NCBI RefSeq assembly: GCF_003287495.1
Contig: NZ_PRLE01000001.1
Coordinates: forward strand, 186,001 to 250,000
Direction: 5' to 3'
DNA from: Faecalibacterium prausnitzii
Lineage (GTDB): Bacteria > Bacillota > Clostridia > Oscillospirales > Ruminococcaceae
Length of the DNA: 64,000 nucleotides
Shown one piece after another: positions 7,178 through 14,888 of this stretch; within the stretch, counting starts at the first letter, position 1; every line of letters begins with the position of its first letter. The notes beneath the pieces are model-generated. The model was not told where the DNA came from, ran no database searches, and saw nothing but the letters and a program-made list of their open reading frames with translations. The position numbers and the translations under genes are program-made.

Positions 7178-9104
7178 ACGCTCCCGCCACCCGGTTGCCC
7201 CGGCTGGCCGCAAAAGTAAATGCAATGCTCCGCACCGCGATCTGCCCGGTGCCGGAAATACGCAGCCGCAGGGTGTCGTGCCGGGCAGGCACAAAGGGCA
7301 GATTCACCCGCACCCAGCGGTTCAGCACCGCCGCGTCTCCCAGCGTCTCCCAGGCCCCGCCGTCATAGCTGGCCTGTACCCGTACTACGCTGTAGGCCAG
7401 CGCGTCCACCCGCAGCGTCACCCGGCTCACATACTTGTCGTCCGGGCCCGTCAGCCCAATGTCTCCTGTCGTGGCCGTAAAGTCCACTTTTTTCTCCACC
7501 GCTGCCTGGGCCTCGTCGGTCTCCCGGTCGCTCTCCCGGTCCGGTTCCGCAGCCCACAGCGCCTCCCCGTCCCACAGGTAAAGCTGCTGCCGGGTGGAGC
7601 ACATTTCCCAGCCGGCCGTTTTCTGCCCGTCGCCGGTGTCCTCTTCATGCCACAGCTTCCGCTCCGTGTCGTACACTAGCAGCCGTGCCCGGGTCCCGGT
7701 GGCCTGCGGCACCCGGGTGTACAGGTAGTACCGCGCGTCCAGCGCTGCCCCTGCCGCATACCGTGCGTTCATCAGGCTCGTGCGGTCCAGCATAGTGGAA
7801 ACGTTCACCGGCAGGCTCCCGTCCCAGGCCATCACGCCCTCGCAGCTCAGGTAGTACAGCGTTTCGTTGATCACGCTCAGGCTCCGGCTTGCTCCCTTTG
7901 CCACGCCCCGGCACTGGGTGCTCACCACCTGATAGTCCGCCGGGCGGCTGCCATAGATTTTGTGGATCGTGTTCTCTTTAAAAAACAGCACATATCCCAT
8001 GCAGGTGGCCGCCCCGGTAAAGCCGCCCTCGCTGCCCACCGTCACCGCGTAGCTGTCGGAGGCTATGCCGTTGTAGCAGTACCAGTTGGTCGGGTCGCCC
8101 TGCTTGCAGCTGTAAATGATGTTCTCCTTGGAGTTGCAGCCCCATACCCGGTTTGCATTCTCGGTCACATATTCCAGTTCCGGCACCCGCCGCTGCGCTG
8201 CTGCGGCAGCCCCCTCAAAGGTCTTCGCCTCGCTGCCATCCAGGCTTGTCCACTTCGTCCTCTCCGCCGTGATGGCAAACGTCCCAAAGTAGGCCTTGCT
8301 CTCCTGCGCGGGCACACCTGTCACCACCACACTGTCCCCGTCCAGCTGCTCAATGTTCATCTCGCCGTTCACATTCCCGGCCAGGTACGTTTCCACCTTG
8401 TCCGGGATACCGCTCACGGTCATGGTGTCGCCTTTCTTAAACCCTGCGGCAGCCAGCCCCGGCATCGTCAGCCGTACATGATCCAGCTTGATCTCCACCC
8501 ACTTCTCCATCTTGGCGTCGTACTGTTCCAGCACGCTCACATAGGCCCAGGGGGTGGCCTCATCGTTCACTTTCAAAAACAGCAGCCCGTCTTTTGGTTC
8601 TTCCGGCTCCTTGGCCCCGTACTCTTCCACCTCGTAGGTCTTGCCGCCTGCGTCGCAGGGGCTCACCTCCACCGTCCCCTCGCCCTGGGCCCAGCTGGCT
8701 CCCAGGTCTTCCAGTTTTCCGGTCTTGGTGTCAAAGCTCTTGGCGTCCGGCCAGATGAGGATTTGGGTGCCCATCCCCACCATGATCTTTGCCGTGTCTG
8801 TCACCGCATCGGTCAGCTCAAAATAGGGGGTCCCGGCGCTGCCGTCCACGTCGTCCTGCACATAGGTCAGGGTGGTCCCGGTGCAGGTCAGCCGCCCGTT
8901 CAGGTGATACATTCCGTTGCAGTTGGCCAGTGCTCCCAGCTTCCGCCGGGGGTTCCGGGTCTGTAACGCCGGGTATCCCTGGCTGGAAAAATTCATCTCC
9001 TCGGTAAACTCCGCCTCCCCGCAGGCATAGCTCTCGTTCAGCCCGCCAAAGGCCGTCAGGATGCTCCGCCCGCTTTGTAAGCTGTACAGGCTTGGCAGGT
9101 TCAT
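7176..9104 (-). CDS. Phage tail hub / DNA-stabilisation protein, beta-propeller-like (P22 gp10-type position)
   Basis: The product is 642 aa. The ATG at 9104 follows GGAGG and lies one base past the stop of the upstream gene. A longer in-frame extension exists but overlaps that gene. The N terminus (SLQSGRSILTAFGGLNES) is followed by beta-rich repeats with periodic Trp/Tyr and motifs such as NRVWGCNSKENIIYSC, KENTIHKIYGS and RLLVYDTERKLWHEE, the look of a propeller. Similar proteins follow the portal/adaptor genes in P22-like phages and plug the portal channel. The C terminus (about 560-640) is a carbohydrate-binding-like beta domain. The phage tail assignment is good; the exact P22 gp10 equivalence is inferred. 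Confidence 0.72.
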   Translation of the reverse strand: MNLPSLYSLQSGRSILTAFGGLNESYACGEAEFTEEMNFSSQGYPALQTRNPRRKLGALANCNGMYHLNGRLTCTGTTLTYVQDDVDGSAGTPYFELTDAVTDTAKIMVGMGTQILIWPDAKSFDTKTGKLEDLGASWAQGEGTVEVSPCDAGGKTYEVEEYGAKEPEEPKDGLLFLKVNDEATPWAYVSVLEQYDAKMEKWVEIKLDHVRLTMPGLAAAGFKKGDTMTVSGIPDKVETYLAGNVNGEMNIEQLDGDSVVVTGVPAQESKAYFGTFAITAERTKWTSLDGSEAKTFEGAAAAAQRRVPELEYVTENANRVWGCNSKENIIYSCKQGDPTNWYCYNGIASDSYAVTVGSEGGFTGAATCMGYVLFFKENTIHKIYGSRPADYQVVSTQCRGVAKGASRSLSVINETLYYLSCEGVMAWDGSLPVNVSTMLDRTSLMNARYAAGAALDARYYLYTRVPQATGTRARLLVYDTERKLWHEEDTGDGQKTAGWEMCSTRQQLYLWDGEALWAAEPDRESDRETDEAQAAVEKKVDFTATTGDIGLTGPDDKYVSRVTLRVDALAYSVVRVQASYDGGAWETLGDAAVLNRWVRVNLPFVPARHDTLRLRISGTGQIAVRSIAFTFAASRGNRVAGA

Positions 9105-9105
9105 C

Positions 9106-9498
9106 TCAGTACCTCCATTTCGTTGCCATCTTGGGCAGGTAGTGCTGGCGGCACCACACCGCAAAGCCCTGCTGTGCCGTGTTCGCCAGCTGCATCTCGT
9201 TGGCATACCGCTCTGTCTCGCCCAGGGCTGCATCCATCTGGGCGCACAGGTAGTGCGGGTAATAGTCGTCATAGGGCTCCGGGGCCAGCAGCTGGGCGTC
9301 CTGCCGCAGCAGCTCCTGCTCCGGGTCGTACAGCACATCTGCCCCAACGTCGTCAAAGTCTGTGGTGTTGCTCCGGCTCACCACTGCCCGCCGCAGTGCC
9401 GCGTCACTCTGCCGCAGCCATAAAATTTTCAGCTCCCGGTCAAAGCTGTTGTTTGGCCGCAGCGCGTCCGCCGTCTCTATCGCCTTTCCTGCTGTCAT
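9106..9498 (-). CDS. Phage head-tail connector/adaptor protein (P22 gp4-like position)
   Basis: The product is 130 aa, helical and acidic (FDRELKILWLRQSDAALRR, YDDYYPHYLCAQMDAALGETERYANE). The length, the helix-rich composition and the position between the capsid region and the propeller protein fit the adaptor ring of short-tailed phages. GGGGAGG provides the ribosome site and is contributed by the repeat element just upstream. The stop is one base before the next start, so translation is probably coupled. No domain was recognised with certainty. Confidence 0.62.
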   Translation of the reverse strand: MTAGKAIETADALRPNNSFDRELKILWLRQSDAALRRAVVSRSNTTDFDDVGADVLYDPEQELLRQDAQLLAPEPYDDYYPHYLCAQMDAALGETERYANEMQLANTAQQGFAVWCRQHYLPKMATKWRY

Positions 9499-9503
9499 TT
9501 GAT

Positions 9504-9681
9504 AGCCTCCCCTCTGTAACAGGGCCCTCTCTTTTTCGTTTGCTTATATCCAGGCATTCCGGTGCCGCTGCCCGGCCTGCCAAGGGCCATCCTCCCTCTG
9601 TCGCTTGCAGCGCCATCTCCCTCCGGCCGGAGGGAGTCTTTCCTGCCAGGGGAGCTGGCACGCGCAGCGTGACTGAGAGGT
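9504..9681 (-). repeat. Palindromic repeat element, intergenic, long form
   Basis: On the coding strand it reads AACCTCTCAGTC, a CACGC/GCGTG stem, the CTCCCTCCGGCCGGAGGGAG palindrome and CCCTTGGCAGG. It ends GGGCCCTGTTACAGAGGGG, whose last bases form the Shine-Dalgarno of the connector gene. It is almost identical to the copy at 14.7-14.9 kb. Confidence 0.92.
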
Positions 9682-9699
9682 TCTTCCTTTTATGAAAAC

Positions 9700-9735
9700 A
9701 CCCCCGGCACAGCGTAGCGCCGCCGGGCCGGGGGT
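9700..9735 (-). terminator. Hairpin after the 77-aa capsid-cluster gene
   Basis: A nine-base-pair GC-rich stem (ACCCCCGGC with GCCGGGGGT) closes an 18-base loop and is followed on the minus strand by GTTTTC. It lies between the 77-aa gene stop and a repeat copy. It could be a partial terminator that lowers tail-gene transcription relative to capsid. Confidence 0.55.
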
Positions 9736-9746
9736 ATCTGGTCTTC

Positions 9747-9980
9747 TTACTGCTGGGCTGCCGCAGCCTCTGCCTCCAGCTGCGCCATTTTCTGCGCGGC
9801 CATCGTGTCCTGCATCTGGCTGTGCTCCAGCACCTCAGCCACCTCGGGCGGCACATCCACGTCCACACCGCGCTGGATCTTGTAGTTTACGCCGTTCACG
9901 CCCACAAACACATCATCCTTGTAGCGGCCGTTGTCCTTAAACAGGTGGATGCGCACCGTCTTCTTTTTTGCTTCTGCCAT
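9747..9980 (-). CDS. Small phage protein after the capsid gene, unknown function
   Basis: The product is 77 aa, starting MAEAKKKTVRIHLFKDNGRY. The core (VFVGVNGVNYKIQRGVDVDV) is a short beta-rich segment with VPPEVAEVLEHSQ after it, and the tail is Ala/Gln-rich. The ribosome site AGGAGGATATGAG is strong. It sits directly downstream of the capsid gene, where decoration or head-completion proteins are often encoded. The sequence alone does not decide its function. Confidence 0.62.
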   Translation of the reverse strand: MAEAKKKTVRIHLFKDNGRYKDDVFVGVNGVNYKIQRGVDVDVPPEVAEVLEHSQMQDTMAAQKMAQLEAEAAAAQQ

Positions 9981-9999
9981 ATCTCATATCCTCCTGACG

Positions 10000-10210
10000 T
10001 TTTACCGCAGGGCCCACGCTCCTGCGTTTTTCTTGTGCTCAAACGGTCTGGTGCCGTTGCCCGGCCTGCCAAAGGCCATCCTCCCTCTGTCGCTTGCAGC
10101 GCCATCTCCCTCCGGCCGGAGGGAGTCTTTCCTGTTAGGGGAGGTGTCGCCGCAGGCGACGGAGAGGTCCTGCCGTGCCATTGCTCTATCGTGGAAGCAG
10201 TGAGAGGTTT
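10000..10210 (-). repeat. Palindromic repeat element, intergenic, nested copy
   Basis: On the coding strand the capsid stop TGA is followed at once by AAACCTCTCAC. About 40 bases later comes a second GACCTCTCCGTCG start, then the CTCCCTCCGGCCGGAGGGAG palindrome and the GGGCCCTGCGG end. It looks like one element inserted in or joined to another. Confidence 0.9.
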
Positions 10211-11239
10211 TCAGTTTGCCGTCACGCTGCCGCTGAACTCGCCGCTCACGCTCTCAATGCGCACCATGTACTGCTCCACCAGGCGCTCAGCGGTCTGGGT
10301 TGCTTTCCAACCCACGGAGGCACGCTGGTTCAGCGGGTCATCACCATAGCCCAGCTGCTTCACGATGTGCTCAAGGCCGCCGCCCTCCAGCTCAGTGCGG
10401 CCGTAGGCGTGTGCCGCGATCACCAGGGTCGCAAACACGGCCAGGCCCGTCGGGCAGCCGTCGCCGGTCCATACCTTTGCCTCGCTGGACTCCACAAACC
10501 GGATGTTGCCGATCTTGCCGATCTCGCCCGTGTACATGGCCTCGGGGTCGGTGTACTTGTGCCAGTCCACCCACTTGGGGTCGTTCATCAGGTCATAGGC
10601 CACATAGGGATGCACAATGGCCACATAGCTGTCGCCAATGGGGTCGGCGTTCACGGCTTTCAGCATGGCTGCGGCACGCATGCACAGCTTTACGGTCAGC
10701 TGGCTGGTCTTGTCCAGGCCTGCACGGCTCACCACAGCGGTCTCCGCACCGTCCGCTGCCACCTTGGGTGCGTACAGCACATTGGTGCCGCCCACCAGAA
10801 TATCACGGGTCACGCTGTCCAGGGTGCGGCCCGCCTGGCTGGCCAGAATCTTGGTCGCCTGCAGCACGTTGTTGTCCAGCGCCGTGGTCTTCAGCACGTC
10901 GGTAATGGGCACCCAGCCGCCGTACTGGTGCACCTCTGCGGTGATGGTGCTCACTTTCAGGGCCTGGCCGTTGGGGGTCACGCCCTCGGTCAGGGGCGTG
11001 GTGGCCTTAGGCAGGCTGTCGTATTTTCGAAATTCAATGGTCTTGCCGCCATTGGCCGGGATGGGGTACGGGTCGCCAAACTGGTTGTGCACCAGTGCAG
11101 GCTCTGCCTGGTCCAGCAGCCGCTTCTCGTAGTAGGTCTTCATCTCGGCGGTCAGGCCGCTGCTGCCCGTGGTGTTCTGCAGCTGGGTGCTTGCATCCGC
11201 AAACAGCTGCAGGTCGAACATCATGTTCTTCATTTTCAT
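10211..11239 (-). CDS. Major capsid protein, N4gp56 family
   Basis: The product is 342 aa. The N terminus MKMKNMMFDLQLFADAST carries the Prp-type cleavage motif LQLFA at residues 10-14, so the mature subunit probably starts at Asp15. Downstream segments (GKTIEFRKYDSLP, LTEGVTPNGQ, QYGGWVPITD, ILASQAGRTLDSVTRDILVGGTNV) match the N4gp56 family of HK97-fold capsid proteins. The start has AGGAGG eight bases away. The protease-scaffold fusion is encoded just upstream with a 23-base gap, the usual assembly order. A repeat element follows the stop directly. Confidence 0.9.
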   Translation of the reverse strand: MKMKNMMFDLQLFADASTQLQNTTGSSGLTAEMKTYYEKRLLDQAEPALVHNQFGDPYPIPANGGKTIEFRKYDSLPKATTPLTEGVTPNGQALKVSTITAEVHQYGGWVPITDVLKTTALDNNVLQATKILASQAGRTLDSVTRDILVGGTNVLYAPKVAADGAETAVVSRAGLDKTSQLTVKLCMRAAAMLKAVNADPIGDSYVAIVHPYVAYDLMNDPKWVDWHKYTDPEAMYTGEIGKIGNIRFVESSEAKVWTGDGCPTGLAVFATLVIAAHAYGRTELEGGGLEHIVKQLGYGDDPLNQRASVGWKATQTAERLVEQYMVRIESVSGEFSGSVTAN

Positions 11240-11262
11240 TTTGTCATCCTCCTGTAAAAGAA

Positions 11263-12681
11263 TTAAAAAGTCACTACCTGGCCGCGCAGCGCTGCCCGTT
11301 CCAGCTGCTCCCGCTCTTTTCGGGTCAGAGCGTTCACGTCGGTGTGGGTCTGGGCCGCGCCGCCGGGGCGGGTGCCGTTTTCACCGGGCCGGGTGCCCCG
11401 CTGGCGGATGCGTTCGGTCACGCCGTCCTCCACCTGCTTGGCCGTCCGGCTCTCGTTCTGGGCCATGATCTGGTCAAAGTACACAGCCCGGTATGCGTTG
11501 GACATCGAGACACCCAGACGCATCAGATTTGCGATCTCCGGGTTTGCCAGCGTCTGCTCCAGGTCAAACTCCGGATACTGGGCTTTCAGCTGCTGGGCTT
11601 CCCGGTCCCACTCTGCATGGATACGGTCGATCTCCACCTGCCGCTGGGCCGCTTTCCGCTGGTCTTCCGCAAACTTTTCTGCGGCGGTCAGGCGTTTGTT
11701 CTCACTCTCCAGCTTGTCCATCTGCCGGGCGGTCGCTACGCTCACGCCCTTTTCCATGGCCAGCTTTTCAAAGTAGGCCTCGTCTTTCACCCGGCCGTTC
11801 TTCACGGCCTCGGTCAGCGCTTCCATGTCCTCCACGCCGTAGGCTTCGTGCAGCGCGTCCAGCAAGCCTCTCATCTGGGGGCTGTTTTCCAAAAGCTGTG
11901 CCGCCCGCTCCACCGCCTGCTGCATCAGCTCCTCGCTCTCGGCCTTGTATTCCCCCTGCATCAGCTCCCGGAACGCCTTTTTGTGCTCCTCCGGCGTCAT
12001 CTGGGCCTTTTCTTTGCCCTCGCTGCCGTCACCCTCACCCGCAGGGCCATCACTCTCACGCCCTGCAGAACTTTCCTCGTCCTGCTCAGAGTTGTCCGTC
12101 TTGCCAAGGGTTCCCCCTTTGGGGGAGCTGTTGCCGTCAGGCGACTGAGAGGGCAAGCCCGCTCCTCGGGAGCCCGTCCGTTTCAGCACCCCACTGCACC
12201 GGGCAAGCCGCTCCTCCGCCGGACTCATGGCCGGTTCCACAATGCCGCTGCCGCCCTCGGCTCCGGCATCTCCGGTGCCGCCAGCGCTTCCACCGTCGCC
12301 ACCGCCCTCTGCAAACAGCTGCAATTCCACCATTTTCTCCTGGCCATCCCTGCTCTTGTCCACAAAGTGCACATGATCCGGGTAGCGTTCCGCCAGCAGT
12401 GCCAGACCATTCTTGGCAAACTCCATGGCCGCCAGGTCGCTCTCGTGAATATCGCCCGTCAGCTTTACCGAGACACGGGGCCCCGTGGGCTCCCGGTAAG
12501 CGCAGCAGTCAGCCTCTTCACAGCCTGCCAACACATACACCAGTGTTTCCATCAGCATGGATGCCCCGGCACACACAATGTCCTGCCCGGCAGGGGCATA
12601 GCCTGCATGTCCGTACACTTCCAGCCGCCGCACCCGCGCCCCCGTGGGCAGGTCAAACTCCACATATTCCGCATAGATCAT
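11263..12681 (-). CDS. Prp-like cysteine protease fused to phage scaffold protein
   Basis: The product is 472 aa. Residues 1-115 match the ribosomal-processing cysteine protease family (Prp/YsxB): GHA with His25 and GQDIVCAGAS with Cys37 are the catalytic pair. At 120-124 is LQLFA, the motif that Prp cuts in ribosomal protein L27 and in some staphylococcal phage capsid and scaffold proteins. A Gly/Ala-rich linker and an in-frame repeat element (about 176-201) follow. Residues 230-472 are charged and helical (EEHKKAFRELMQGEYKAE, DKLESENKRLTAAEKF), as in scaffolds, and end in QTHTDVNALTRKEREQLERA. Its position between portal and capsid fits. Self-release at Ala124 is inferred. The ribosome site AGAGGAG precedes the ATG. 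Confidence 0.85.
   Translation of the reverse strand: MIYAEYVEFDLPTGARVRRLEVYGHAGYAPAGQDIVCAGASMLMETLVYVLAGCEEADCCAYREPTGPRVSVKLTGDIHESDLAAMEFAKNGLALLAERYPDHVHFVDKSRDGQEKMVELQLFAEGGGDGGSAGGTGDAGAEGGSGIVEPAMSPAEERLARCSGVLKRTGSRGAGLPSQSPDGNSSPKGGTLGKTDNSEQDEESSAGRESDGPAGEGDGSEGKEKAQMTPEEHKKAFRELMQGEYKAESEELMQQAVERAAQLLENSPQMRGLLDALHEAYGVEDMEALTEAVKNGRVKDEAYFEKLAMEKGVSVATARQMDKLESENKRLTAAEKFAEDQRKAAQRQVEIDRIHAEWDREAQQLKAQYPEFDLEQTLANPEIANLMRLGVSMSNAYRAVYFDQIMAQNESRTAKQVEDGVTERIRQRGTRPGENGTRPGGAAQTHTDVNALTRKEREQLERAALRGQVVTF
12079..12155 (-). repeat. Palindromic repeat element, in-frame copy inside scaffold gene
   Basis: A short-form copy (CCCTCTCAGTCGCC, AGCTCCCCCAAAGGGGGA, CCCTTGGCAAG) is read through in the linker between the protease and scaffold domains. 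The peptide TLGKTDNSEQ resembles ALGMSDNSEQ, encoded by the copy at 2926-3080. Confidence 0.85.
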
Positions 12682-12696
12682 TCGCTCTTGCTCCTC

Positions 12697-12820
12697 TCTG
12701 TCGCAGGGCCCACAGCCTCACGACATATCAAACTTCTTCCGTCCTGCTCAGAGTCTTCCGTCCTGCCAAGGGCTCCCCTGATAGGGGAGCTGGCAATGCG
12801 TAGCGTTGACTGAGAGGTTT
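12697..12820 (-). repeat. Palindromic repeat element, intergenic, short form
   Basis: On the coding strand it starts AAACCTCTCAGTC directly after the portal TGA stop. It contains AGCTCCCCTATCAGGGGAG and CCCTTGGCAGG and ends GGGCCCTGCGACAGAGAGG, which overlaps the ribosome site of the protease-scaffold gene. Confidence 0.92.
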
Positions 12821-14680
12821 TCATCGGTTCGGGTTGTTCACATTCATGGCTCTTCTGGCTGCCTGGGTGGCCATGCTGTTGTCCGCACTGCCCACTGCTC
12901 CGCCCAGGCTGTTGGTGGTCGTCTTCTCGTCGGTAGTCCCGCCGCTTCCGCCGCCTGTACTGCCTGCGGCCTGGGCAGCCGCTCCGGCCGCATCGCTCAT
13001 ATTCGTCCCGTTCTGCATGTCAATGATGGCACTCAGCTTCTGCAGCTGCTCCATGGCCTGCTGCAACTGCTGGTAGAGCGTGCCGTTCTGCTGCACCCGC
13101 TCCCGCACTTTCTCAATGCCCTCAAAGTCCATCATGTCCAGCACCGCCAGCGCTGCATCCGCGTTGGCCGGGGCAAAAAGCCCCATCTGGTAGCACTCCT
13201 TGGCCGTCTCGTTCTGGGAAAGGCGGCTGAACGTGCTCTTCTTCGCTGCACATACCGTAATGTCAAATACCGGCTCATGGGCACCTAGCTCCACGCCGCC
13301 CACCATCTGGGGCGGGGTTGGCCGCAGCATCTGGCCGGAAAACTCCACATACTCCGTCCCGCCGTTTACCCCCGTAATGCGGTAAATGCGGCCCTCGTCG
13401 TAAAACTGCCGCATCAGATCCAGGATCAGGTAGCACTCTTTCACAAAAGCCCGGTACGCGCTTTTCAGCATGTCCCGGCTCAGTTTGCTGCCCGCCTCCT
13501 GTAACGCTGCAATGGCGGAAGCCGCCGTCAGGCCGCTGGTGGTTCCGCCCTGGCTCACGTCCCGGTTGCCGCTGATTTCTTTCAGCTCCGCCACCCGGGC
13601 GTCCCGGTAGCTGATGCAGTTGCCCGAGAGCACCGGCGTCTGCAGTGGTTTAAAGCTCTCCTCGTTCACCCGGCCCACCGTGTGCACAATGTCCTTGGAA
13701 AGATCGGCCAGTTCCTCCTCGTTCACGCCTGCTGTGTCGCTCACAAGGTAGCGGCTCTTGGCTGCGATCTTGATGTTCTCATCCATGGCCGCGTTCATCT
13801 CGTCGATGCTGGTGGCCGTGTCTTTCATCACGTCAATGTACCCAAACCCCGCCGGACTGTCCTCTTCCACAAACAGCGGGTCAAACACAAAGGGGTATTT
13901 GCCGTGGTCGTAGAAGCCCCGCTCCGCGTACTCCGGGTCGTTCTCGCTGGCGTACAGCACCACGCCGTTGCAGAACTTGCAGTAATGCAGCACCGTGCGC
14001 CCCTCGCCAACGGCCTTTTTGTAGTACCAGTCCACCACCACGCTCTTGTCGCTGGTGTCAATGCTCTCATCGTGGATGTATTTGGAAGTGGTCAGGCTCC
14101 CGCCCGTGTGCCCCTCCAGCTTGGGCCACTGGGCTGCCAGCTGGTCGTTGTTCGCCAGCGCCAGGCTGAACAGGTTCGGGCTGTCCTGGATGTCGGTCAC
14201 ACCCGGTTCCCAGTACAGCATCAAAAGGTCCATGCTCTTGATGGCAATGTCCCCCACGCCGCCCCGCAGCGCCGGGTCCCAAAAGACCCCCTTGACACCG
14301 GTGCCCTGCTTGAGCTTGCGCCACCAGGTGTCACTGTAGACCTCCTCATAGTCCGCCTGTTCCAGCAAAACCGGGAAGATTTTGGAGAGCACCTTGGCTG
14401 TCTCCTCGTCGTCCCGCGCCCGGGGCAGGATGTTGGGCTCCGGGTAGTTGTCCATGGCGTCGGCGTGTTTGTTCGCAATGGAGTTGAACAGCCAGCCGGA
14501 AGCGGGCTTCGGCTTGCCCTCCATCATGTTGTTCTTGTAGCTGCGCCAGTGCTGCATCCGGAACCACTGTTCGTTCTCGATGATCCTCTGGTCCAGCGCC
14601 GCCTTTCCCACCTTGTATTTCTCCAAAAGCTGCTGCGCCTTGGCCACCTCATCGGTGCCAATGGCCTGCCGCTCCGTCAT
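12821..14680 (-). CDS. Phage portal protein, P22 type
   Basis: The product is 619 aa from the ATG with AGAGG five bases upstream. A TTG further out has no room for a ribosome site. The protein forms the dodecameric DNA channel at one capsid vertex. The length, the helical start (KAQQLLEKYKVGKAALDQRI), DPLFVEEDSPAGFGYIDVM and the Gln-rich barrel-like helix near 530-560 (NGTLYQQLQQAMEQL) fit the P22-type portal family. The last 60 residues are Gly/Thr/Asn-rich and low in complexity. The gene lies between the large terminase and the protease-scaffold, each joined by a repeat element. The assignment is from overall pattern and order. Confidence 0.85.
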   Translation of the reverse strand: MTERQAIGTDEVAKAQQLLEKYKVGKAALDQRIIENEQWFRMQHWRSYKNNMMEGKPKPASGWLFNSIANKHADAMDNYPEPNILPRARDDEETAKVLSKIFPVLLEQADYEEVYSDTWWRKLKQGTGVKGVFWDPALRGGVGDIAIKSMDLLMLYWEPGVTDIQDSPNLFSLALANNDQLAAQWPKLEGHTGGSLTTSKYIHDESIDTSDKSVVVDWYYKKAVGEGRTVLHYCKFCNGVVLYASENDPEYAERGFYDHGKYPFVFDPLFVEEDSPAGFGYIDVMKDTATSIDEMNAAMDENIKIAAKSRYLVSDTAGVNEEELADLSKDIVHTVGRVNEESFKPLQTPVLSGNCISYRDARVAELKEISGNRDVSQGGTTSGLTAASAIAALQEAGSKLSRDMLKSAYRAFVKECYLILDLMRQFYDEGRIYRITGVNGGTEYVEFSGQMLRPTPPQMVGGVELGAHEPVFDITVCAAKKSTFSRLSQNETAKECYQMGLFAPANADAALAVLDMMDFEGIEKVRERVQQNGTLYQQLQQAMEQLQKLSAIIDMQNGTNMSDAAGAAAQAAGSTGGGSGGTTDEKTTTNSLGGAVGSADNSMATQAARRAMNVNNPNR

Positions 14681-14712
14681 CAAAACCTCTTCAAATTCCA
14701 ATTTCAACCCTC

Positions 14713-14888
14713 CTGCCCTCTGTCGCAGGGCCTACGCTCTTACGACTGTTAGCACCCAAGCGGTCTGGTGCCGTGTTCCGGCCTGCCAAGGGCCATCCTC
14801 CCTCTGTCGCTTGCAGCGCCATCTCCCTCCGGCCGGAGGGAGTTTTTCCTGCCAGGGGAGCTGGCACGCGCAGCGTGACTGAGAGGTT
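14713..14888 (-). repeat. Palindromic repeat element, intergenic, long form
   Basis: The terminase stop TAA forms the first bases of the element (TAACCTCTCAGTC). Then come a CACGC/GCGTG stem, CTCCCTCCGGCCGGAGGGAG, CCCTTGGCAGG, ACCAGACCGCTTGGGT and GGCCCTGCGACAGAGGGC. An AGGAGGG lies next to the portal leader. Confidence 0.93.
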
